A stretch of 61,067 nt of DNA from Cylindrospermum sp. FACHB-282. GTDB taxonomy: Bacteria; Cyanobacteriota; Cyanobacteriia; Cyanobacteriales; Nostocaceae. Shown in pieces: positions 28,434 to 36,876 of the stretch. Position 1 is the first letter of the stretch; each line of letters begins with the position of its first letter. The position numbers and the translations under genes are program-made. The DNA lies in the NCBI RefSeq assembly GCF_014697195.1, contig NZ_JACJRJ010000039.1, positions 1 to 61,067 on the forward strand, given 5' to 3'. The notes under the pieces were generated by a model. It worked only from the letters and a program-made list of their open reading frames with translations, was not told the origin of the DNA and did no database searches.

Positions 28434-29705
28434 ATGCATATTGTTATTGTCAATCCATTTGATTCTCTACCTTGGGAAAGCAAGCGACGCCATCGATACA
28501 GTATGCTAGTTGATGAACTCATTCTTAGAGGACATAGAGTGAGTTGGATTACTGCTGATTTTGAACACAGTATTAAACAATATAGGAGCCAAGTTACAAC
28601 TGATGAAAGCCTCGGTTTACGAGTAGTTTTTGTTCATGTGCCACCTTATTATAAAAACGTTTCTCTGCGACGTATTATTAGCCATCGCGTTTATGGCAGT
28701 AGAGTTGGCCAGGCTTTGAAATCTCTGCACGCATCAGAACCTGTTGATGCAGTTGTAGCTAGTATTCCTCCGACTGAATCAGCTCGTATTGCTATGGAAT
28801 TTTGTGCAGCAACCCGTGCTGTAGGACTGGTGGATATGCAAGATGCTTGGCCAAAAGCGATCGCATCTGTATTCCCTTACTCACTCAGAAATATTTTGAG
28901 TGATACTCTGCTTTATTCTTTGAAAAAAGATGTAAAAATTGCGGCTGGACTTGCAGATGGTCTAGTGGCAGTTTCTCCAGAATATCTAGATTATCTAGTT
29001 GAGTTTAGGAAGTCTCAAAATCAGGCGAGTTCTCTAGTATTACCCTTAGGTTTTGACACTCGGTTTTTGCCAATTTTAGCAGTCAAAGACAAGAAGTCAG
29101 AGGCACCTTTAAATGTCTCATATATCGGAAATTTTAGTCATTTTTATGACTTGGAAACCGTGGTTAAGGCAGCAAAAATTTGTGCTGATCAGCCAATTAG
29201 GTTTACTCTGATTGGGGATGGGCCTACTTACAATAAGGTTAAGGAAGTTGCGGAAAATTTAGGTGTAGAAAATGTTAACTTTAAAGGTCGTTTAAACTTT
29301 GAAGTTGCTCTACCTATCTTGCAGGAATCTGATGTAGGTTTGGTTCCATTTACATCAGATTGGCCATCTAATTTTCCCAATAAAGTTTTTGACTATCTTT
29401 CTCTGGGTATTCCTGTTATTTCTTCAATCAAGGGTAATTTCCAGAAAATCTTAAGAGAATATCAGTTTGGCTTGCAATATGAGGCAGGAAATGCCAAATC
29501 ATTAGCAGATGGATTACTGCAAATGGCTCGAAATCGCGAGTTATTAAATGAAATGGGAACTGTAGGTTTAGAATATGCCAGTAAAAATATGGATGGAAAT
29601 ACAATATATCAGCAATATGCTGATTTTTTAGAAAAATTAGCATCTGCTAATTCTGCCAAAAATAAAACAGATTTGTCAATGCATAAATCTGCTCAATTTG
29701 TCTGA
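28434..29705 (+). CDS. Glycosyltransferase family 4 (WbuB-like)
   Basis: A 423-residue GT-B enzyme with MHIVIVNPFDSLPWESKRRH at the N-terminus and a C-terminal donor domain containing VSYIGNFSHFYDLETVVKAA, FTLIGDGPTYNKV and NFPNKVFDYLSLGIPVISS. The FDYLSLGIPV block is typical of WbuB-type transferases. AGGAG lies 7 bp before the start. It is followed by about 470 bp without a gene and a long palindrome, so it may end the first transcription unit of the locus. Confidence 0.88.
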   Translation: MHIVIVNPFDSLPWESKRRHRYSMLVDELILRGHRVSWITADFEHSIKQYRSQVTTDESLGLRVVFVHVPPYYKNVSLRRIISHRVYGSRVGQALKSLHASEPVDAVVASIPPTESARIAMEFCAATRAVGLVDMQDAWPKAIASVFPYSLRNILSDTLLYSLKKDVKIAAGLADGLVAVSPEYLDYLVEFRKSQNQASSLVLPLGFDTRFLPILAVKDKKSEAPLNVSYIGNFSHFYDLETVVKAAKICADQPIRFTLIGDGPTYNKVKEVAENLGVENVNFKGRLNFEVALPILQESDVGLVPFTSDWPSNFPNKVFDYLSLGIPVISSIKGNFQKILREYQFGLQYEAGNAKSLADGLLQMARNRELLNEMGTVGLEYASKNMDGNTIYQQYADFLEKLASANSAKNKTDLSMHKSAQFV

Positions 29706-30175
29706 AAATAAATCTGTCTTAGGAAATATTTTGATTTTGATATATAGTATTGTGCTAGTTATATGCCTATTATATGGATATTTATAACTAAATTTGATTT
29801 AACTAAAACTAGTGCCAAACTGGCTATATTTATTGGCTAGTTTTAGTTATATTTATCAATAATTAGTAAGGAATTAAAACTACTGATATTGATTCACCTT
29901 GTTGACAAACTTGATTATAAATTCCCAAAATCTTTCCTGAATTAATAATGGAAGTTTCTGCCAAAAATGAGGCAATCTATATGTTATGGTCATTCATTAA
30001 ATTGATTGGCCAAGATGAATTCTTACGAGAAATATCGGTGCTGTTTAACTTATAAGAAGCAAGGTTTTTGCCGATACAGGTATGTATATCTGCATCTACT
30101 TGCTTCTTTAAAATTATCCAGTACAGGATATCTTCTTTTCTATTTATTTCAATTTTTTGAGCGCAGAGTGGATCT
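29706..30175. other. Spacer splitting the polysaccharide locus
   Basis: An AT-rich spacer. It contains the palindrome at 29801-29848 and probably the promoter of the downstream genes. No gene was recognised; the 84-codon minus-strand frame overlapping the next gene has no family resemblance. Confidence 0.45.
29801..29848 (+). terminator. Long AT-rich palindrome, possible terminator
   Basis: AACTAAAACTAG(TG)CCAA at 29801-29818 pairs with TTGGCTAGTTTTAGTT at 29833-29848, with a 2-base bulge and a ~14-nt loop. It lies about 95 bp after the glycosyltransferase stop. The following bases are ATATTTAT, not a clean T-run. Confidence 0.4.
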
Positions 30176-30841
30176 ATGAAGGCTAGTAATTTACAGAGCC
30201 ATCCCCCAACAAAGATTAGCAGATTTATCAAGTCTGTATTGGATAGAGTAGTAGCAGCGATCGCCTTGATTATGTTTTCTCCCCTAGTAATCGGTGTGGC
30301 GATCGCTATTTATCTAAATATAGGTCGTCCAGTTATTTTTGCTCAACAACGTCCTGGCAAAGACTGTCAGCTGTTCACCTGCTACAAATTTCGCACCATG
30401 ACAGATGAGCGAGATAATAATGGCAATTTACTACCAGATGCCGAACGGCTGACAAATTTAGGCACATTCTTACGGAAAACAAGCCTTGATGAACTTCCAC
30501 AACTCTGGAGTGTGTTGAAAGGAGATATGTCTTTCGTCGGCCCTCGGCCCTTACTTGTTCAGTACTTACCATACTATTCCGAGCGCGAGGGTCTGCGTCA
30601 TTCTGTGCTTCCTGGTATCACTGGATTAGCCCAAATTAACGGAAGGAACCGATTGCAATGGGAAGCGCGTCTAGAACTTGATGTTCAGTATGTTGAAAAC
30701 CAGTCCTTAGCATTAGATATTTACATCTTGTTTATGACTGTTTGGAAAGTAATTGCCCGTAGCGACATAGATACTGATACCAATCAAGAAGGTAATTTTG
30801 CTAAATCCCGCCAAAAGCAGTTAGGACTGCCCGTAGATTAG
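30176..30841 (+). CDS. Initiating phosphoglycosyl transferase (PglC/EpsE-type)
   Basis: A 221-residue monotopic phosphoglycosyl transferase. It joins a sugar-1-phosphate from an NDP-sugar to undecaprenyl phosphate, the first membrane step of the repeat unit. The re-entrant N-terminal helix ([20 protein letters not shown]) is followed by [17 protein letters not shown]. The catalytic Asp-Glu dyad sits in [20 protein letters not shown], followed by PRPLL. The length is that of the minimal PglC form without extra membrane domains. The CapD-type dehydratase upstream suggests a di-amino or deoxy HexNAc substrate, by analogy with PglF-PglC. Confidence 0.93.
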   Translation: MKASNLQSHPPTKISRFIKSVLDRVVAAIALIMFSPLVIGVAIAIYLNIGRPVIFAQQRPGKDCQLFTCYKFRTMTDERDNNGNLLPDAERLTNLGTFLRKTSLDELPQLWSVLKGDMSFVGPRPLLVQYLPYYSEREGLRHSVLPGITGLAQINGRNRLQWEARLELDVQYVENQSLALDIYILFMTVWKVIARSDIDTDTNQEGNFAKSRQKQLGLPVD

Positions 30842-30923
30842 CAACTAAAGCCCTACTGGCTAGAAATTTTCCCCAACCTCCATAAACCAGTTAATTAGGT
30901 AGTGAACCAAAGCTAAGAACTAT

Positions 30924-32267
30924 ATGATCACGACAAATGCACGCAAAGCTTTATTTTGGGGACTAGATTATCTGCGGGGTGCGCCCATTTACAACCACCT
31001 TCGTAACATTCAACAGGTGACAGCAGATAAATCCCTTCTAGCTGAACATCAAGCCCAGCAGATCCAATCTCTCCTGACTCACGCAGTTCAGACCACGGAC
31101 TATTATAAAAACTATGATAAGTCTGCTAGGCTTCAAGACTTTCCTGTAGTCAACAAAAACATCATCAGGGACTCATTTGAACGGTTTGAGTCAACAGTCT
31201 TCAAGGGAAAAAAGCTGAAAATAATGGAGACCAGTGGTTCAACTGGCACACCTTTTCGAGTTGTTCAGAATCCAAGTAAGCGCCAACGAGTATTAGCAGA
31301 ACTGATCTGCTTTAATTCTCTGATTGGGTATAGTGTGGGCACCCGACACGCGTTATTTAGAACCATAGGAACTACCTTCCCAAAAACCCCCTTTGAACGC
31401 TTCAAGCAAAACGAGGTTGAGTTCGATGTTCGCACCCAAAATTTTGCCTCCTTCGAGCAACAACGGCTGACACTCCTAAAAGACAGGCACATCGAAATAC
31501 TCATTGGCTACTCCTCGGTGATGTATGACCTTGCTCGTCATGTCATTTCCCAAGGAGACACCCCCAAATCTTTTGGAGTCAAGGGAGTTCTCTGTCTTGC
31601 AGAGCCGCTTTACCCAAATATGCGCGATACCATCCGCAAAGCTTTCGACTGTCGGGTTTTGTCAAGGTACTCCAACCAAGAGTGTGGTGTACTCGCCTCC
31701 GAATGCCCTACCTCTGGTCGATTTCATCTCAACAGCGCCAGCTATTTCTTTGAAACCCTCGCTTTGGATGGGCGGGATGAACCGACACCTCCCGGCACAC
31801 CTGGACGTATTGTCGTTACCGATCTTTACAACTATGCCCTACCAATGATCCGCTATGACACTGGCGATATAGGCTCTATCGTGCCCAATGGCTGCCCTCA
31901 GTTTGCCACTCCTACTCTTGAGTCTTTAGAAGGACGTCGCCTCGATATGGTGTATGACACTGGGGGACAAAGGCTCGTCTCCTTTGTGTTTGATGACATG
32001 TTTGAGGTATTAGGCAGGTTAGGCATTGTCAAGCAGTTTCAGTTTATTCAGAAGAGTCGAACCTGCTATAACCTGCGCCTCTGCGTTAACGGAACATTCA
32101 CCCAAGAGCAATTTATTGTTGAGCAATGCAAGGCAATATTGGGAGCCGATGCTCAAATTGAGATTGATTATGTTGACGAAATTCCGGTGTTGAATTCTGG
32201 TAAGCGCAAATACATTGTTAGCTTATATGATCCCTCAAATGAGGTACTGTCTTCCTCTAATGCCTAA
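30924..32267 (+). CDS. CapK-like (phenylacetate-CoA ligase family) adenylating enzyme
   Basis: A 447-residue member of the ANL superfamily. The nucleotide-binding loop ETSGSTGTPFRVV is at about residues 101-113, and LPMIRYDTGDIG carries the conserved aspartate that binds the AMP ribose. CapK-type proteins are found in capsule loci and are thought to activate a carboxylic acid for transfer to the polymer, but the acid is generally unknown. Here it sits directly before an ATP-grasp gene and a sugar aminotransferase, consistent with making an N-acyl or amide decoration. It is 83 bp downstream of the phosphoglycosyl transferase. Confidence 0.82.
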   Translation: MITTNARKALFWGLDYLRGAPIYNHLRNIQQVTADKSLLAEHQAQQIQSLLTHAVQTTDYYKNYDKSARLQDFPVVNKNIIRDSFERFESTVFKGKKLKIMETSGSTGTPFRVVQNPSKRQRVLAELICFNSLIGYSVGTRHALFRTIGTTFPKTPFERFKQNEVEFDVRTQNFASFEQQRLTLLKDRHIEILIGYSSVMYDLARHVISQGDTPKSFGVKGVLCLAEPLYPNMRDTIRKAFDCRVLSRYSNQECGVLASECPTSGRFHLNSASYFFETLALDGRDEPTPPGTPGRIVVTDLYNYALPMIRYDTGDIGSIVPNGCPQFATPTLESLEGRRLDMVYDTGGQRLVSFVFDDMFEVLGRLGIVKQFQFIQKSRTCYNLRLCVNGTFTQEQFIVEQCKAILGADAQIEIDYVDEIPVLNSGKRKYIVSLYDPSNEVLSSSNA

Positions 32268-32327
32268 GAAATAGTCTTTACATAACAAGGCATTTTCAAG
32301 AAATACTAGCAGCTAGGGTTAATATCT

Positions 32328-33347
32328 ATGAACATCATGTTGACTTGTGCAGGAAGACGTAACTACCTCGTTAAGTTTTTCCAAGAAATATTAGGAAATC
32401 GAGGGCTGGTGTTCGCTGGCGATGCTAGTGCAGAAGCCGCGTCTTTACAGGAAGCTGATCAAGGTTTTGTATTACCACCTATTAACCATATCGACTACTT
32501 CGAGACGCTTCTAGATATATGTCAGGAACATCAAGTTGGTTTGCTAATTCCGCTAAATGATTTGGAGTTGCCATTGCTGGCAAGGCAGCGCGATCGCTTT
32601 CTTCAGGTAGGAACATTAGCAGTAGTTTCTGCTCCAGAAATTATTGATATTTGTTTTGATAAGTGGGCAACATTTGAATTCTTAAAAAGCTGCGGCATCC
32701 CAGTACCACAAACATACCTTTCATTGGCAGAAGCTCGTCAAGGGCTTGAGCGAGGTGAAATTACTTTCCCTGTAGTAGTAAAACCCCGTTGGGGAAGTGC
32801 CTCTATTGGCATTGCCTACCCTGAAGATGATGAAGAATTGCAATTAGTCTATAGCTTTGTAAACAAGCTTTTGTCTAGAACATTTTTAGCAGATATCAGT
32901 GCATCTGCTCCACAACAATGTGTCCTGATTCAGCAACGAGTTTTTGGTGAAGAATACGGTATCGATGTGATTAATGACTTAGAAAGTCGTTATATAACTA
33001 CTTTTGTCAAACGCAAGCTAGCAATGAGAGCAGGAGAAACAGACCGAGCCATAACAGTTAGAGATGAAACCCTAGAAAATTTAGGGGCAAAAATTGGTCA
33101 CAAACTTGGTCATATTGCCAACCTTGATTGTGATGTGATTGTTAATTCCCAAGGTTTCTATGTCATAGAAATGAACCCGCGTTTTGGTGGTGGATACCCT
33201 TTTTCTCACATGGCAGGGGCAAATCTCCCGGCTGCTTTAATAGCTTGGTTCAATGGAGAAACGGCAGATATGGGTTGGCTGAAAGTTGAAGCCAATGTTA
33301 TGAGTTCAAAATGCGATCGCCTCGTAACTAAGTTAGTCCATATCTAA
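32328..33347 (+). CDS. ATP-grasp ligase
   Basis: A 339-residue ATP-grasp protein (carbamoyl-phosphate-synthase-like). MNIMLTCAGRRNYLVKFFQ is the N-terminal Rossmann start typical of such proteins in polysaccharide loci. FPVVVKPRWGSASIGI carries the ATP-binding lysine, and FYVIEMNPRFGGGYPF has the metal-binding Glu and Asn. ATP-grasp enzymes activate a carboxylate as acyl phosphate and join it to an amine, thiol or carbon. With CapK and a DegT aminotransferase next to it, amide formation on a sugar is plausible. The substrate is not identified. Confidence 0.85.
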   Translation: MNIMLTCAGRRNYLVKFFQEILGNRGLVFAGDASAEAASLQEADQGFVLPPINHIDYFETLLDICQEHQVGLLIPLNDLELPLLARQRDRFLQVGTLAVVSAPEIIDICFDKWATFEFLKSCGIPVPQTYLSLAEARQGLERGEITFPVVVKPRWGSASIGIAYPEDDEELQLVYSFVNKLLSRTFLADISASAPQQCVLIQQRVFGEEYGIDVINDLESRYITTFVKRKLAMRAGETDRAITVRDETLENLGAKIGHKLGHIANLDCDVIVNSQGFYVIEMNPRFGGGYPFSHMAGANLPAALIAWFNGETADMGWLKVEANVMSSKCDRLVTKLVHI

Positions 33348-33416
33348 ACATTGCCAAGTTCCCCAGAAATATCCACACAAAACATTATTAATCTATCTTT
33401 TACCTCTTTTAAGGTT

Positions 33417-34631
33417 ATGATTAACAAACCGATTCTCCTCTCAACACCGCACATAGGCGATCGCGAATTAGAATTTGTCCAAGAAGCTTTTGACACTAAC
33501 TGGATCGCCCCTGTGGGCCCCCATGTCGATGCTTTCGAGCAAGAATTTTGTCAAGTAATTGGGGCTGGTCATGCTGCGGCGGTCAGTTCTGGTACAGCCG
33601 CTCTGCATCTAGCTTTGCGATTAGTTGGTGTTCAGCCAGGGGATGAGGTTTTTTGCTCTACTCTGACCTTTATCGCTACCGCAAATCCCATTACCTATCT
33701 AGGGGCGACACCAGTATTTATTGATAGCGATCGCACGTCCTGGAACATGAATCCAGAATTATTGCGACTAGAGCTAGAGAACCGCGCCCCCATTGGCAAA
33801 TTACCCAAAGCGGTTGTACTCGTCCATCTATATGGTCAAAGTGCAGATATCGAGCCAATTCTCAAAATTTGCAATCACTATGATCTTCCCTTAATCGAAG
33901 ATGCTGCTGAAGCTTTAGGCGCTACCTACAAAGGGCGTTCCCCAGGAACTTTTGGCCGCATTGGCATTTATTCCTTCAATGGCAATAAAATTATTACTAC
34001 CTCTGGTGGAGGAATGTTGGTTGCCGACGATTCACAATTAATAGCAAAGGCACGTTTTTTGGCAACCCAAGCACGTGATTTGGCTCCTCATTACCAACAC
34101 TCAGAAATTGGCTATAACTATCGTCTCAGTAACGTTTTAGCCGGCATTGGTCGCGGTCAACTGCGTGTTTTGAGTGAGCGAGTAACAGCTAGACGACGCA
34201 ACTTTGAGATTTATCAAAAGGCTTTAGGAAGTCTGCCAGGAATAGAATTCATGCCAGAAGCCAGCTTTGGTAGTGCCACTCGCTGGTTAACCTGCCTCAC
34301 AATCGATCCAGAAGCTTTTGGTGCAGATCGCGAACAAGTCCGCCTCGCACTTGCTAAAGAGCAAATTGAAGCCCGTCCTGTGTGGAAGCCTTTGCACCTC
34401 CAGCCAGTGTTTGCTGAATGTGATTGTATTGGCGGTGCAGTAGCTGAAGATTTATTTGCACGCGGTCTTTGCTTGCCTTCTGGATCTAATCTGACAGACC
34501 AAGATTTAGAACGGGTAATTAGTGCGATTAGCTCCGCTGGGCCAAACGTCCCCATAGAACCTGTACCCTGGCCGCCATCCACTTTAGGAAAAACTTATGC
34601 CCCAGTCGTTGATGAGCTAGCAAGATTTTAA
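33417..34631 (+). CDS. DegT/DnrJ/EryC1 PLP-dependent sugar aminotransferase
   Basis: A 404-residue aminotransferase. Residues of the cofactor site are visible: SSGTAALHLALR, the Asp of LIEDAAEALGA, and the Schiff-base lysine Lys191 in SFNGNKIITTSGGGM. It converts a 4-keto or 3-keto NDP-sugar into the amino sugar; given the CapD-type dehydratase at the start of the locus, a 4-amino-4,6-dideoxy-HexNAc (PglE-like) product is likely. I use ATG at 33417, where MINKPILLSTPHIGDRELEF matches the family start. The frame is open back to TTG 33351 without family similarity. Confidence 0.9.
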   Translation: MINKPILLSTPHIGDRELEFVQEAFDTNWIAPVGPHVDAFEQEFCQVIGAGHAAAVSSGTAALHLALRLVGVQPGDEVFCSTLTFIATANPITYLGATPVFIDSDRTSWNMNPELLRLELENRAPIGKLPKAVVLVHLYGQSADIEPILKICNHYDLPLIEDAAEALGATYKGRSPGTFGRIGIYSFNGNKIITTSGGGMLVADDSQLIAKARFLATQARDLAPHYQHSEIGYNYRLSNVLAGIGRGQLRVLSERVTARRRNFEIYQKALGSLPGIEFMPEASFGSATRWLTCLTIDPEAFGADREQVRLALAKEQIEARPVWKPLHLQPVFAECDCIGGAVAEDLFARGLCLPSGSNLTDQDLERVISAISSAGPNVPIEPVPWPPSTLGKTYAPVVDELARF

Positions 34632-34670
34632 GCATTTATTTATCACCCAGTAAAAATTTAAACTTGATTT

Positions 34671-36863
34671 ATGGAACCAACAGAATCTACTTTAAGTTTT
34701 GATAAATATTGGCAAATTATCAAGCGTCGTTGGCTACTGGGATTAGGAATATTTTTCCCCATTTTATTGATTTCAATACTAGGTTTATCTTTGAGAAAGC
34801 CTAATTATATTGCCGAAGGCAAGCTGAAGCTGCAAAAGGTAAATAGTATCTCTTCTCTAACAGGATTAGGCACAGAAATAGGTAAATTAGAACCACTGGT
34901 ACAGGACAACAAAACCAATCCTCTAAATACAGAGGCAGAGGTGATCCGTTCTGTACCTATTGTGCAAAAAACTATAGACAAGCTCCAACTAAAAACCCCT
35001 AAAGGACAACCCCTAAAAACTAAAGATTTTTTGAAACAAATCACAGTCAATGAGATTCAAAAAACTGATATTCTGAAGATTTCTTATAAGGATAAAAACC
35101 CTAAAATAGCGGCGCAGATTGTTAACGCCCTGATGGAAATATATTTAGAACACAATATAATTTCCCAGAAAGCTGAAGCAACTACTGCCCGCCAGTTTCT
35201 AGAAAAACAAGTACCTAATGCTGAGTTAATTCTTCGTAAATTAGAAGCTACATTTCGCAATTTTAAAGAGAAAAACAAAATTATCTCTTTAGAACAAGAA
35301 GCCACCAAGGGCGTGGAAATAAGTTCAGATTTAGAAAAGCAAATCCGTGATACTCAATCTAGAATAGCTGACGTTGCTGCTCAGTTTCGCTCCACCCAAA
35401 ATCAATTAGCTATGACCCCTGATGTAGCGATAGCTGTAAATTCTATTAGCCAGTCTACTGGGGTGCAAGATATCCTGAAAGAAATCCAACAACTAGAATC
35501 TCAACTTGCAGCTAGGCGGGTAATACTCCAGGAATCTCATCCCGAAATCATTAACTTAAGACAGAGGCTTGAAGCTTTAAATGAGATACTACAACAGCGC
35601 ACAAAACAAGCTAATTGGACAAATTCAACAAACTTAAATGGCACATTTCAAATGGGGACGCTACAACAGCAACTCACTGCCAAGCTGATGGAACTAGAGA
35701 CAAGCCATCAAGGTCTAACTAATGAATTATCCACCTTAATTAGGTTACAATATATCTACAGAAAACGCCTCAATCAGCTTCCTCAACTAGAACAAGAACA
35801 ACGTGAGTTAGAACGCAAACTACAATCAGCCCAATCTACTTATTCACTTTTACTTCAAAAGCTACAAGAAAGCCAAATAGCAGAAAATCAAAATGTAGGT
35901 AACGTTATTAAGATATCTGATGCAGAAGTTCCTGATGAGCCAGTTTCTTCTAGTCTGATGATCGTGAGTGCTGTTTTACTGGCTATCTTAGCTACCTTGT
36001 TGATGATCTTTATTTTGGAATCAAAAGATAAATCTATCAAAACTGTTGATGAGGCAAAGGAATTACTGGGATTAACTTTATTAGGGGTAATTCCTTCTGT
36101 AAGCAAATTGAAAAAATCCCTTCGTGGAGATGAAAAAACGGAGTTTTATAGCGAAAGGGCTATTGTTAAGAATTTCCCTCGTTCTCCAATCAGTGAAGCT
36201 TACCGAATGCTCAGGGCAAATCTGAAGTTTATGAGTGCTGATAAAGAGCTAAAAGTCCTCGTTGTCACCAGTTCTGTACCCAGAGAAGGTAAAACAACAG
36301 TAGCGACTAATTTGGCTGTAGCAATGGCTCAAATGGAGTCTAAAGTCTTACTGATAGATGGAAATTTGCACTGTCCAGTTCAGCATAAAATCTGGGATTT
36401 GACTAATAGTCAAGGTCTGAGTAATTTGATTGTTGGACAGACTGAAATCAAAAAAGCCATCAAAAAAGTTATGGATAATTTAGATGTCCTAACCTCTGGA
36501 GTAGTACCTCCTAGTCCAGCATCTCTCCTAGACTCGAAACGAATGGCGCGGTTGATAGAAACTTTTACTGCTAGCTATGACTTCATCATTATTGATGCTC
36601 CCTCATTAAATGTTGCTGCTGATGCTGCAACTTTGGGTCAAATGGCTGACGGTGTTTTGTTGGTAGTTCGTCCAGGGGTAGTTGATTCTGTGAATGCAGC
36701 TTTTGCTAAAGAAGTTTTAGAAAAATCTGGTCAGAATGTTTTGGGACAAGTTGTAAATGGTGTAATTCCTGAAAATGAACCCTACAGCTACTACTATTTC
36801 TCTAAGCAAGATTACCCTGAAGCAAGTATTAATCAAGTTAAAAAAATCAAACTTAAAAAATAA
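34671..36863 (+). CDS. Wzc-type polysaccharide co-polymerase with BY-kinase domain
   Basis: This 730-residue protein combines an N-terminal Wzz domain (membrane segment about 22-44), a long coiled-coil region (about 150-410), a second membrane segment (about 428-450) and a C-terminal tyrosine-autokinase domain. It controls chain length and export in Wzx/Wzy systems. Walker A is VPREGKTTVA with Lys541, and Walker B is FIIIDAPSLN. The Walker A' motif, normally DxDxR, reads DGNLH (563-567), which is unusual. The C-terminus has a tyrosine cluster (YSYYYFSKQDY). No Wza or Wzb gene is seen in the window. Its stop is 13 bp from the convergent next gene. Confidence 0.9.
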   Translation: MEPTESTLSFDKYWQIIKRRWLLGLGIFFPILLISILGLSLRKPNYIAEGKLKLQKVNSISSLTGLGTEIGKLEPLVQDNKTNPLNTEAEVIRSVPIVQKTIDKLQLKTPKGQPLKTKDFLKQITVNEIQKTDILKISYKDKNPKIAAQIVNALMEIYLEHNIISQKAEATTARQFLEKQVPNAELILRKLEATFRNFKEKNKIISLEQEATKGVEISSDLEKQIRDTQSRIADVAAQFRSTQNQLAMTPDVAIAVNSISQSTGVQDILKEIQQLESQLAARRVILQESHPEIINLRQRLEALNEILQQRTKQANWTNSTNLNGTFQMGTLQQQLTAKLMELETSHQGLTNELSTLIRLQYIYRKRLNQLPQLEQEQRELERKLQSAQSTYSLLLQKLQESQIAENQNVGNVIKISDAEVPDEPVSSSLMIVSAVLLAILATLLMIFILESKDKSIKTVDEAKELLGLTLLGVIPSVSKLKKSLRGDEKTEFYSERAIVKNFPRSPISEAYRMLRANLKFMSADKELKVLVVTSSVPREGKTTVATNLAVAMAQMESKVLLIDGNLHCPVQHKIWDLTNSQGLSNLIVGQTEIKKAIKKVMDNLDVLTSGVVPPSPASLLDSKRMARLIETFTASYDFIIIDAPSLNVAADAATLGQMADGVLLVVRPGVVDSVNAAFAKEVLEKSGQNVLGQVVNGVIPENEPYSYYYFSKQDYPEASINQVKKIKLKK

Positions 36864-36876
36864 AACTACATCAGAG

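Noticed and set aside
29977-30231. 84-codon minus-strand ORF
   Set aside because: Overlaps the phosphoglycosyl transferase start, has no family resemblance, and fits chance in AT-rich DNA.
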